A stretch of 64,000 bases of DNA, from positions 62,001 through 126,000 of the forward strand of contig NZ_JAOQJS010000006.1 in assembly GCF_025567345.1 (NCBI RefSeq), read 5' to 3'. The notes under the pieces were generated by a model that was not told where the DNA came from, did not search any database, and was given only the letters and a program-made list of their open reading frames with translations. A program made the translations under genes and the position numbers. Numbering within the stretch: position 1 is the stretch's first letter; each line of letters starts with the position of its first letter. This stretch comes from Coprococcus ammoniilyticus. GTDB taxonomy: Bacteria; Bacillota; Clostridia; Lachnospirales; Lachnospiraceae. Below, piece after piece: positions 29,449-37,373 of this stretch.

Positions 29449-30927
29449 ATGGAGATTTTTAGAAAGATGTCCTTCGCGGATTCCACGGGAGATGCAATAC
29501 CTTTCTACCACGAGGGCAAATATCATATATTCTCACTGACTTCCCCTCCGGGAACAACAGTGTACCCGGCAAGACTCAGAACAACATGGAGCCACAGTGT
29601 ATCAGATGATCTGGTGCACTGGGAGGAGCTTCCTACAGCACTCTATCCGGGCGAGGGCGACGAGCCGGATGCATCAGGAGTATGGACTGGATCAGTCATA
29701 TACGGCGAAGGCAAATACCATGCATTCTATACAGGCTACTGCCTCACCGCAGAGTATCAGCAGACCATATGCCACGCTACAAGCGACGATGGAATCACGT
29801 GGGTGAAGGATGCGGCCAATCCGGTCATCACACCTATGATAGAGCTTTACGAGAAGCTTGACTGGAGAGATCCATATGTATTCTACAATGAGGAGGACAA
29901 ATGTTACTGGATCCTCATATCAGCGAGAAGGTTGGATATGCCGATAACCAGAAGAGGATGTATAGTTCTCTACAGATCAAAGGATCTGGTCAACTGGGAA
30001 TATTACGGACCGATATATTCACCGGGACACACCAACTGTCCTGAGTGCCCTGAGATGTACAAGATGGGAGACAATTGGTATCTCTCATACTCAAGATTCT
30101 CAGAATATGTAAATACAATATACAGAGTTGCAAAGTCACCATTTGGCCCATGGAGAAAGCCAAAGAAGGATGGCATAGGCGGAAGAAGATTCTACGCAGC
30201 CAAGTCCATGCAGGATGATGACGGCAGACGCTTCTACTTCGGTTGGGCTCACGACAGAGCAGACAGAAGCGACAGAGGTGAATGGTACTGGGGCGGAACA
30301 TTCTGCGTGCCGCACGAGGTAGTTGCCACAGCGGATGGAGGACTTGACGTAAAGCTTCCAAAGGAATATGAGCATGTATTTGAGAAGCCTGTGGCATGGG
30401 ATTACATCCCTGTACTTGGAAATGCAGAGCTTCACGGAGACAGACTGGTTGAGATGGATTCAGTAAGCACATGTACATACGGATTCCTTGGACACAACGA
30501 GGAGAGCTACATGCTGAAGTGCAAGATCATGCCTAGAGAGGTGTATGACCATTTCGGTATACTGCTCAAGTCAGACAAGGAAGCAAGCGGATGCCTTCTC
30601 CTTGAGTTCGATGTGGCCATGCAGAGAGTGTCATTGGTAAATCTTCCTATGGGAGTTGACCCGTTCTGGGTTCAGTCCTGTCAGGCTGTGCCTCCTGCAA
30701 CGGAGCCGGGCCCTGATGGAGTTAGAGTGTGCGAGAAGACATTTGACATAACAGAGGGCAGCGAGATAGATGTGAAGATCATCGTTGACCATGATATGGT
30801 GGAGGTATTTGTCGGAGAACAGGTGGCATTTACATACAGGATATATGCAAAGCCTGAGTTTGAGACAGGACTTCTGGCACAGGATGCAAGAGTAGAATTC
30901 TATGACATAGAGATCACAGGAAAGTAA
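29449..30927 (+). CDS. Atypical GH32 fructosidase
   Basis: A 492-residue intracellular glycosidase (no signal peptide) with a five-bladed propeller and a C-terminal beta-sandwich (from about 345; EESYMLKCKIMPREVYDHFGI, VEVFVGEQVAFTYR). The transition-state RDP motif (Arg140-Asp141-Pro142 in LDWRDPYVF) and acid/base EC motif (Glu199-Cys200 in CPECPEMY) are intact. The usual WMNDPNG nucleophile box is replaced by STGDAIPFYHEGKYHIF, in which Asp15 is the only obvious nucleophile. Such divergent GH32 proteins probably cleave special fructans or fructose dianhydrides. The operon includes importer and fructokinase. Confidence 0.85.
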   Translation: MEIFRKMSFADSTGDAIPFYHEGKYHIFSLTSPPGTTVYPARLRTTWSHSVSDDLVHWEELPTALYPGEGDEPDASGVWTGSVIYGEGKYHAFYTGYCLTAEYQQTICHATSDDGITWVKDAANPVITPMIELYEKLDWRDPYVFYNEEDKCYWILISARRLDMPITRRGCIVLYRSKDLVNWEYYGPIYSPGHTNCPECPEMYKMGDNWYLSYSRFSEYVNTIYRVAKSPFGPWRKPKKDGIGGRRFYAAKSMQDDDGRRFYFGWAHDRADRSDRGEWYWGGTFCVPHEVVATADGGLDVKLPKEYEHVFEKPVAWDYIPVLGNAELHGDRLVEMDSVSTCTYGFLGHNEESYMLKCKIMPREVYDHFGILLKSDKEASGCLLLEFDVAMQRVSLVNLPMGVDPFWVQSCQAVPPATEPGPDGVRVCEKTFDITEGSEIDVKIIVDHDMVEVFVGEQVAFTYRIYAKPEFETGLLAQDARVEFYDIEITGK

Positions 30928-30948
30928 AATTCACAAGGAGGATCCAAC

Positions 30949-31914
30949 ATGGAAAAGAAATATGATGTTGTGGCTCTTGGTGAATTCCTGATAGACTTTA
31001 CCCCTGCCGGAAGCAGTGATTCCGGGATGAAGCTCTTCGAGCAGAATCCAGGAGGCGCTCCGGTAAATATGCTCACGGCAGTCAGCAAGGCCGGACTTAA
31101 GACCGCGTTTATAGGAAAGGTCGGGGATGACATGCATGGCAATTTCCTTATTGAGACGGCAAAGCAGGCAGGAATAGATACCAGAGGTATAGTTGTCGAT
31201 GACACGGTATTTACCACTTTGGCATTTGTCACTCTGGATGAGAACGGAGAGCGTGAATTCTCATTTGCCAGAAAGCCGGGAGCGGACACAATGCTCTGTT
31301 ACAAGGAAGTGGATGCCGACCTGCTAAGAGACACAAAGGTGTTCCATATAGGTTCGCTGTCTCTCACGGATGAACCGGCCAGAACCACCACATTCCAGGC
31401 GGTGAGAGAGGCGAGAAAATACGGAGCGGTGATATCCTATGATCCAAATTACAGAGAGCCGCTGTGGGACAACAGAGAAAATGCGATGGAGAGAATGAAG
31501 AGTATTCTCCCGCTTGTAGATATAATGAAGCTTTCGGATGAGGAGACGGCACTCCTCACACCATTTGAAGATCCGAAGGAGGCTGCGGAGTATCTCCTTG
31601 GAACAGGCGTCAGACTTGTTGCGGTCACCCTGGGAAGTGAGGGTGTGCTGATATGCAGCAGGGATGGCAGCAGAAAAGTTCCTGGATTTGTCAGCCATGT
31701 GGTCGACACAACCGGAGCTGGAGATTCGTTCTGGGGGGCATTTGTATCGCAGCTTATAAGGGCGGACAAGAGCCTGGAGGAATTCAGTATAGACGAGCTT
31801 GAAGAATTTGCAAGATATGGAAATGCGGTGGCGAGCCTGTGTGTCGAGAAGCGCGGAGGACTCAGATCGATTCCTGAAGAGAGCGAGACATTTGAGAGAC
31901 TCGCAGTAAAGTAA
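30949..31914 (+). CDS. PfkB-family fructokinase
   Basis: A 321-residue sugar kinase of the ribokinase/PfkB family: ALGEFLIDF start, NPGGAPVNML substrate loop, GKVGDDMHG, and the ATP/anion-hole signature DTTGAGDSFWGAF with catalytic Asp. Sequence and context fit fructokinase, which phosphorylates fructose released by the GH32 enzyme. AGGAGG precedes the start at 30949. It is the last gene of the operon, followed by a strong terminator. Confidence 0.92.
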   Translation: MEKKYDVVALGEFLIDFTPAGSSDSGMKLFEQNPGGAPVNMLTAVSKAGLKTAFIGKVGDDMHGNFLIETAKQAGIDTRGIVVDDTVFTTLAFVTLDENGEREFSFARKPGADTMLCYKEVDADLLRDTKVFHIGSLSLTDEPARTTTFQAVREARKYGAVISYDPNYREPLWDNRENAMERMKSILPLVDIMKLSDEETALLTPFEDPKEAAEYLLGTGVRLVAVTLGSEGVLICSRDGSRKVPGFVSHVVDTTGAGDSFWGAFVSQLIRADKSLEEFSIDELEEFARYGNAVASLCVEKRGGLRSIPEESETFERLAVK

Positions 31915-31954
31915 GTGTACTACAATTTTTCACATAAAATTTTCCCTTAACCCT

Positions 31955-31985
31955 GAAGACCGGAGAGTTTCCGGTCTTCTTTTTT
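31955..31985 (+). terminator. Terminator of the fructoside operon
   Basis: GAAGACCGGA (31955-31964) and TCCGGTCTTC (31970-31979) form a perfect ten-pair stem with a five-base loop and a T run. Confidence 0.92.
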
Positions 31986-32111
31986 GTACAATCTAACATT
32001 TGGACAGTGTAATCATTCAAAAGTGCATTGACTCATAATTCCATTTCCTATAATATGTGGCTGGTGAACAAAAAAATAATCATATATACCACATATTATT
32101 AGGAAGAAGAG

Positions 32112-32489
32112 ATGATAAATTGGGAGGAGAGAAACAGAGCGAAAATACCAGGATCATATAAGGAGTGGCTTAGATTTTCAGGAAAATGTCGTATAGCAGG
32201 TAATACAGCAACATTTTGGGGACCGAATGAATTCCATTCTGAATATGTACCAGAAGGATTGGTTATAATTGGGGAAATTAATGGTGATGGAGAAGTGGTG
32301 TGCTTTTTAAAGAATGAAGGCGTTTTTGTACGGGTATTTGAAGGGAAAACAACAGAGATTAATGATTTTGCGTGTGTTCTTAAGGAAATAATAAAATTAA
32401 TGGATGATAAACTTATCTTATCTCAAGAAAGATATTTAGAAATATTGCAGAAAATCAAAGAAAAAAAGGGTAGGGAGAAAAATAAATAA
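32112..32489 (+). CDS. SMI1/KNR4-like protein
   Basis: A 125-residue protein with the SMI1/KNR4 (SUKH-1) pattern: IPGSYKEWLRFSGKCRI near the start, WGPNEFHSEYVPEGLVIIGEINGDGEVVCFLKNEG in the middle, and a Lys-rich helical tail. Many such proteins are immunity factors against contact-dependent or polymorphic toxins, though some are housekeeping. No toxin gene is adjacent. The start has AGGAAGAAG upstream. Confidence 0.75.
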   Translation: MINWEERNRAKIPGSYKEWLRFSGKCRIAGNTATFWGPNEFHSEYVPEGLVIIGEINGDGEVVCFLKNEGVFVRVFEGKTTEINDFACVLKEIIKLMDDKLILSQERYLEILQKIKEKKGREKNK

Positions 32490-32648
32490 GCGAGCAGGGA
32501 CGCAGCAGTAAATGTGTCCCATTTGTGATATAGGCGGAATGCAATAATAAAATGTGATTTTAATAATTATATACGCTCATAAAATGTGAAAAAGAAGTTA
32601 GTAAAAGCTATAATTATGTGATATAGTATTCTGTGAGGAGGTAGAAGT

Positions 32649-33983
32649 ATGTATTTTAAGAGAAAAATAGATGACTTTTTATTGAATTGGAAAGAAGATA
32701 TATCGCATAAACCATTAATCATAAAAGGTGCAAGACAGATTGGAAAAACAGAGTCTATATTACATTTTGCAGGTAATGTCTATGCAAATGTTGTATATAT
32801 AAATTTTGTGTTGGATAAAAGATTTCGTGCAATTGTAAGTGATGGCTATGATGTAGACACGGTAATAAAGAATATTTCTTTGGTTGATCCAAATTTGAAA
32901 TTTGTTCCTGGGGAGACAGTTATAATTTTTGATGAAATACAGGAATATCCGGATGTAGCCACATGTTTGAAATCATTTAATATAGACAGAAGGTTTGATA
33001 TTATTTGCAGTGGTTCTATGCTTGGGATTAATTATAAAAAGATTCATAGTAATAGCGTTGGAAACAAAACAGATTATGAAATGTATTCTATGGACTTTGA
33101 AGAATTTTTGTGGGCAAAAGGATATACGCAGAAACACATTGATGACATTTTAAGGCATATGACTGAACTCAAACCATTTAACGAAACGGAGTTAAATGTG
33201 TATAAGGCGTTGTTTCTGGATTACTGTGTATTAGGTGGAATGCCGGATGTAATCAGAGGGTATATAGAAACAGGTACATTTTCCGGATCGACTGCTGTGC
33301 AAGAACAGATCAGGCTTGATTATGAGGAGGATGTTCGTAAATATGCAGAAGGGCTGGATCAGGCAAAAATCATAAGTATATATAGAAGTGTGCCCTCTCA
33401 GTTAGCGAAAGAAAATAAGAAGTTTCAGTTTAATAAAATAGATAAAAATGCCAGATCAAGGGAATATACCGGTTGCATTGAATGGTTAATTGATGCAGGA
33501 GTTATTATAGAGTGTCAGTGCCTTGGGTATCCTGAGCTGCCACTTAAAGGAAATGTAGATGAAGGAAAATTTAAGTTGTATTATCCGGATACGGGATTAC
33601 TGATTTCTGCACTTGATGAAGAAGCGCAGGAGGATTTACGTGTAAATAAGAACCTTGGTGTTTATAAGGGCGCGTTATATGAAAATTTTGTAGCTGAAGC
33701 CTTTATTAAACAGAAATTGGGGTTATTTTACTATAAAAAAGAAAACTCAACTTTAGAGGAAGATTTTTTTGTCAGATCAAAAAGTGAGTTGCTGCCGGTA
33801 GAAGTTAAATCAAACAACGCCAGATCAAAATCTTTGTCTTCGCTGATAAAAAATGAAAATTACAGTGATATAAAAAACGGAATTAAGTTTGGTGATTTTA
33901 ATGTTGGATATGTAAACAATATATATACGTTTCCGTATTTCTGTGCATTTATGATTAAGGCATTTGTAAAAAAATTGGATTAA
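32649..33983 (+). CDS. AAA_14/DUF4143 ATPase
   Basis: A 444-residue protein of the widespread AAA_14-DUF4143 class. Walker A is GARQIGKTES (about residues 27-36), Walker B VIIFDEIQEY, and the sensor stretch DIICSGSMLGI. The DUF4143 part (about 190-400) includes YCVLGGMPDV, YPDTGLLIS and LYENFVAEAF, with a PD-(D/E)XK-like end (VEVKSNNARSKSL). Cellular role is uncertain; these genes are often near mobile or accessory DNA. GAGGAGG precedes the start. Confidence 0.9.
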   Translation: MYFKRKIDDFLLNWKEDISHKPLIIKGARQIGKTESILHFAGNVYANVVYINFVLDKRFRAIVSDGYDVDTVIKNISLVDPNLKFVPGETVIIFDEIQEYPDVATCLKSFNIDRRFDIICSGSMLGINYKKIHSNSVGNKTDYEMYSMDFEEFLWAKGYTQKHIDDILRHMTELKPFNETELNVYKALFLDYCVLGGMPDVIRGYIETGTFSGSTAVQEQIRLDYEEDVRKYAEGLDQAKIISIYRSVPSQLAKENKKFQFNKIDKNARSREYTGCIEWLIDAGVIIECQCLGYPELPLKGNVDEGKFKLYYPDTGLLISALDEEAQEDLRVNKNLGVYKGALYENFVAEAFIKQKLGLFYYKKENSTLEEDFFVRSKSELLPVEVKSNNARSKSLSSLIKNENYSDIKNGIKFGDFNVGYVNNIYTFPYFCAFMIKAFVKKLD

Positions 33984-34093
33984 AAATATAGTGTAATCTT
34001 TATGGAATTTCATTAGGCTTATTTGATTTTGCGAATAAGGCTTTCCTTAAGTGGGTGAAGGCTGATAAGGATGATTTAGATGGAGAAATAATA

Positions 34094-34579
34094 ATGCAGA
34101 TATTTGTTGATGCAGATGCGTGTCCGGTAGTGGACATTGTTGAGACGATCGCAGAAAAATATAATATACCAACTACACTTTTGTGTGACACGAACCATGT
34201 GCTGTATTCTGATTACAGTGAAGTTATAGTGGTTGGTGCCGGTGCGGATGCAGTAGATTATAAGCTGATCAGCATATGCCATAAAGGGGATATCGTAGTG
34301 TCACAGGACTATGGCGTTGCTGCTATGGCACTTGGTAAAGGGGCATATGCCATTCATCAATCCGGTAAGTGGTATACAAATGAAAATATTGACCAGATGC
34401 TGATGGAACGGCATCTTAACAAGAAAACAAGGCGAAGTTGTCATAAGCATCATATGAAAGGACCGAGAAAACGTACAGAAGATGATGATTTACGTTTTGC
34501 TCAATCCTTTGAAAAACTCATACGGATGGCAAAGGCAAATGAAGGCAGTTCGAAGGAAAATGATGAACAAAGAAAATAG
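34094..34579 (+). CDS. YaiI/YqxD family protein (DUF188)
   Basis: A 161-residue protein with the complete DUF188 pattern: MQIFVDADACPV at the start, VGAGADAVDYKLISICHKGDIVVSQDYGVAAMAL, and RKTRRSCHKHHMKGPRKRTEDDDLRFAQSFEKLI near the end. These belong to the PIN-like nuclease fold and carry the acidic residues DAD and QDYG. The ATG at 34094 is preceded by TGGAG. Function is unproven in the family. Monocistronic. Confidence 0.92.
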   Translation: MQIFVDADACPVVDIVETIAEKYNIPTTLLCDTNHVLYSDYSEVIVVGAGADAVDYKLISICHKGDIVVSQDYGVAAMALGKGAYAIHQSGKWYTNENIDQMLMERHLNKKTRRSCHKHHMKGPRKRTEDDDLRFAQSFEKLIRMAKANEGSSKENDEQRK

Positions 34580-34709
34580 TTGCATGGCTATCTCTATATT
34601 GTACATTTGTTTGTAAAATGGAAAAATGAAGCTGAGAATGATGGCTGGTTGCTGATCATAGCGTGATGTGATCATATATGAGCTTTTTGGACGGACAGAG
34701 TAAGAAGTA

Positions 34710-35984
34710 TCAGGTTTCTACCAGTGGCAGTAATACTCTGACGGTGAAGATCTCGTCTTTTGCAAAGAACTGGAACTGTCCATGATAGGAGTCCGCGATC
34801 GCAGCAATATTCTTAGTTCCGAAACCATGTCCTGTCTGCGTGGAGACAGGCAATCCATTTTCAAAAGAAACCGTTCCGATAAACGGATTGCTGATCTGGA
34901 TCAGAAGCGTCTGATTCCGTTCGGCGAGCTGAACCTGTATGAATTTTTCCTCTGTTTCGATCGATGCATGGAGCGCATTTTCCAGAGCATTTGACAGAAT
35001 CGCACATAGCTTTGTGTCGGACAGAGGAAGTTCCGCAGGGATAGAAGCCTGAACTAGCAGGGAGATGCCCTCTGATTCCGCTTTAGTATCATAGGCGGAC
35101 AGAAGCAGATTGATCAGCTCGTTTGAACAGAAGCGTTTTGGAGTGATCGCATCTAAGTCGGATTGGGCGGTTTGTATGTATTCCTGAATCTTATCCAGAT
35201 TCCCGGTTCCTGCAAGTGCCTGCAAATAAGTAAAATGATGGCGCATATCATGACGGTAGGAGGCTGCCTGTGTCTGCATGGTGCGCATATGATTCAGATC
35301 AATGGCAGCATGTATAAGCTGCATATGAAGAGATTCTGCCAAGCGTTCTGCCTGTTCTTGTTCTTCCAGTTTATGATAGTAATAAAAGATAAAAACAAAA
35401 TAGAAAATGCAGCAAATGGACGGCATAAACTGAACTACAAATTCGTTGCTGGTATAAAGCATATCGGTATAAATCGTAGAGGCATAATCGAAAAGATAGT
35501 AGCAGAGAGGAAGGATGCCAAGAATATAGACGGATTTATTTGCTTTTGGCATAAAATGCTGCGCCAGATTTGATTCATAGTGGTATAGGAAATAAAAGGT
35601 TACAAAGGCACATCCTACATAAACGATCGTATAGATGATCTTATTGTCAGAAAATAAGCGAACCGCCAGTCCGCACCAGAGAGGGATCTGACAGCACATA
35701 TAGGCAGTCAAGACACTGACGATCGAAGTGATCCATGAGCATTTGTATATCAGCCAGAGAAAAAGCACCAACGGAAGATGTACAACGACCGGATACAGCC
35801 CTCGGGAAATCTCCTGTCCGAAGACGGCGAAAGAAATGATCTGAAGTATTCCGTCGAGGGCACAGAAAACAGACAGAGTGAGTATGTTTTTCCGGTTAAA
35901 AGGAACACCGGTAAAACATATGCTTGCTACTGTACCAAAGAGGAATACGGTAATAAAATAAATACTGTCGCAGAGAAAACTCAT
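34710..35984 (-). CDS. AgrC-type sensor histidine kinase
   Basis: A 424-residue kinase. The N-terminal half has about six membrane helices (to residue 200), a helical linker follows, and the phosphoacceptor region reads SYRHDMRHHFTYLQAL. The GHKL ATPase carries NALENALHAS (N box) and GHGFGTKNI (G box). It is the usual AgrC/HPK10 design for peptide-sensing kinases. It is downstream of, and cotranscribed with, the LytTR response-regulator gene (12-base gap). No AgrB or AgrD gene is visible next to it. Confidence 0.88.
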   Translation of the reverse strand: MSFLCDSIYFITVFLFGTVASICFTGVPFNRKNILTLSVFCALDGILQIISFAVFGQEISRGLYPVVVHLPLVLFLWLIYKCSWITSIVSVLTAYMCCQIPLWCGLAVRLFSDNKIIYTIVYVGCAFVTFYFLYHYESNLAQHFMPKANKSVYILGILPLCYYLFDYASTIYTDMLYTSNEFVVQFMPSICCIFYFVFIFYYYHKLEEQEQAERLAESLHMQLIHAAIDLNHMRTMQTQAASYRHDMRHHFTYLQALAGTGNLDKIQEYIQTAQSDLDAITPKRFCSNELINLLLSAYDTKAESEGISLLVQASIPAELPLSDTKLCAILSNALENALHASIETEEKFIQVQLAERNQTLLIQISNPFIGTVSFENGLPVSTQTGHGFGTKNIAAIADSYHGQFQFFAKDEIFTVRVLLPLVET

Positions 35985-35996
35985 ATCATTGTCTCC

Positions 35997-36731
35997 TTAT
36001 TTCCCAAAAGAGTTTGTATAGGCAAAATTTAAAAACTGTTCCGAAATCTTCGTGTAGTTATTTCTGGAAAGCGGAATCTTCTGACCGTCTGTCAGGATGA
36101 TATCGCTTTTCGTAACATATTGAATGTAATTCATATTTACCGCATAAGAACGGTGTGGATATATAAAGTCCGGATAGGCTTTCAGAATATCCTGAAATTC
36201 CGTAAAGGTCATTACGGCAGAGATCATGGTCTGATCTGCCAGATGTAAGGTGATGGTTCTGTGTGTGACCTCACCATAGACCAGAGAGGATACTCGGATC
36301 CGGCTGTACTGCTTCTCTGTTGTATAAATGATGAAGCTTGCGGTATCTTTCTCATCCAGTTCGGCAAGAATGGAATCTATGGAGGCAAAAAATTTTTCTT
36401 CGGTTACCGGTTTTAACAGATAGTTCTGAGCTTTTACTTCGTAGCTGTCTACCGCATATTCCGGAGAACTTGTCAGGAAGATGATCTCGGTATCTGTTCC
36501 GGAAGCTCTGATATTTCTCGCAATCTCAATTCCGTTTTCTCCGGGCATTAAAATGTCCAGGATCGTAATATCAAATTGTTTTCCTTGATCGATGGCATCC
36601 AGTAATGAGAAGCCATTTTGAAATATATGAATCTGAAGCGGTGTGGCATGAAGCTCCTGATATCGTTTGAAAAGCGCTGCCAGTATCTGCCGCTCCTGTT
36701 TACTGTCGTCACAAATCGCTATATGTATCAA
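35997..36731 (-). CDS. LytTR response regulator (AgrA-like)
   Basis: A 244-residue regulator: receiver domain with IAICDDS, phosphoacceptor Asp in ITILDILMPGENG and Lys in YLLKPV, followed by a LytTR DNA-binding domain (about 140-240; YGEVTHRTITLHL, YIQYVTKSDIILTDGQKIPLSRNNYTKI). It forms a two-component pair with the kinase gene downstream. Direct repeats suited to LytTR binding lie in its own upstream region (36850-36881), so positive autoregulation is likely. Confidence 0.92.
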   Translation of the reverse strand: MIHIAICDDSKQERQILAALFKRYQELHATPLQIHIFQNGFSLLDAIDQGKQFDITILDILMPGENGIEIARNIRASGTDTEIIFLTSSPEYAVDSYEVKAQNYLLKPVTEEKFFASIDSILAELDEKDTASFIIYTTEKQYSRIRVSSLVYGEVTHRTITLHLADQTMISAVMTFTEFQDILKAYPDFIYPHRSYAVNMNYIQYVTKSDIILTDGQKIPLSRNNYTKISEQFLNFAYTNSFGK

Positions 36732-36820
36732 AAAATCTACTCCTTATCATGGCTTAACAAATATATGATAAGCCGGTCGTTGATCGTCATTTGTACAGGC
36801 GTACTCATTGACCTGGGTTC

Positions 36821-36881
36821 ATTATAGCATAGTTCTGATCAGATCGACGGACATTTCATGCACATATAGTGACATTTCATG
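36821..36881 (-). promoter_or_regulatory. Promoter and LytTR-type direct repeats upstream of the regulator gene
   Basis: GACATTTCATG occurs at 36850-36860 and 36871-36881, an exact 21-bp period (two helical turns), as LytTR proteins require. On the minus strand the -10 box TATAAT (complement of 36821-36826) lies 23 bases downstream of the nearer repeat, with no good -35 box, as expected for an activated promoter. Confidence 0.7.
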
Positions 36882-36977
36882 TAGCGGATGCAAAAAATGA
36901 AATCTGTTGTAGAATGCGGAGCTGCTTCATGATAGACTGAAAATATCAAGAGAATTCAGATCAATAGAGGATTAATA

Positions 36978-37178
36978 ATGGGAAAAGTACGATTCAATGA
37001 TAATACAGAAATAGTTGCAGCTGTAAAAGAAGGACTAAAAAGGAAGGATGGATATTGTCCGTGCAGGCTTGAAAGGATACCGGAGAATAAATGTATCTGT
37101 AAAGAATTTCGGGATCAGATCAATGATCCGGAGTTTGAGGGATACTGCCATTGTCAGTTATATTACAAAGAAAAGTAA
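36978..37178 (+). CDS. Ferredoxin-thioredoxin reductase catalytic-subunit-like protein
   Basis: A 66-residue protein with three paired cysteines: CPC (27, 29), CIC (39, 41) and CHC (57, 59), in the contexts GYCPCRLERIPENKCICKEF and EGYCHCQLYY. This is the FTR beta-chain pattern, which binds a 4Fe-4S cluster next to a redox disulfide. It is shorter than plant or cyanobacterial FTR beta chains and no variable subunit is adjacent. It probably passes electrons from ferredoxin to a thiol partner in this anaerobe. AGAGG precedes the start. Confidence 0.85.
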   Translation: MGKVRFNDNTEIVAAVKEGLKRKDGYCPCRLERIPENKCICKEFRDQINDPEFEGYCHCQLYYKEK

Positions 37179-37240
37179 AATAATATATGAATTATTATCA
37201 GAACATATAGACTGGTTCGTCAAAATAAACATAAAAATAT

Positions 37241-37312
37241 TAATAAATCCAAAAAAATTGCTAATAAATCCAAAAATATTCTATTCTTTCTTCCTGCTTG
37301 TCACATTATAAT
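37241..37312 (+). promoter_or_regulatory. mgl-type operon promoter with 21-bp direct repeats
   Basis: TAATAAATCCAAAAA occurs at 37241-37255 and again at 37262-37276, an exact 21-bp period. TATAAT lies at 37307-37312 with no recognisable -35 box, so the repeats sit just upstream of where the -35 region should be. That is the arrangement of AraC-type activator sites. The YesN-like regulator at 42168 is the best candidate. Confidence 0.65.
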
Positions 37313-37373
37313 GAATTTAGTCAATGAGACAGAGCGAAAAATAAACAAAATGTACAAACAGGAGGAATGAAAT

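Noticed and set aside
32112..33983. Smi1-like gene plus AAA_14 ATPase as a toxin-immunity or defence system
   Set aside because: Separate promoters, no nuclease or toxin domain, and both families are common singletons; no evidence that they work together.
34710..36977. A complete agr quorum-sensing locus
   Set aside because: No AgrB-like membrane protease or AgrD-like short peptide gene could be found on either strand around the kinase and regulator genes.
37048..37311. 87-codon frame overlapping the FTR-like gene
   Set aside because: Out-of-frame shadow running into the AT-rich promoter region.
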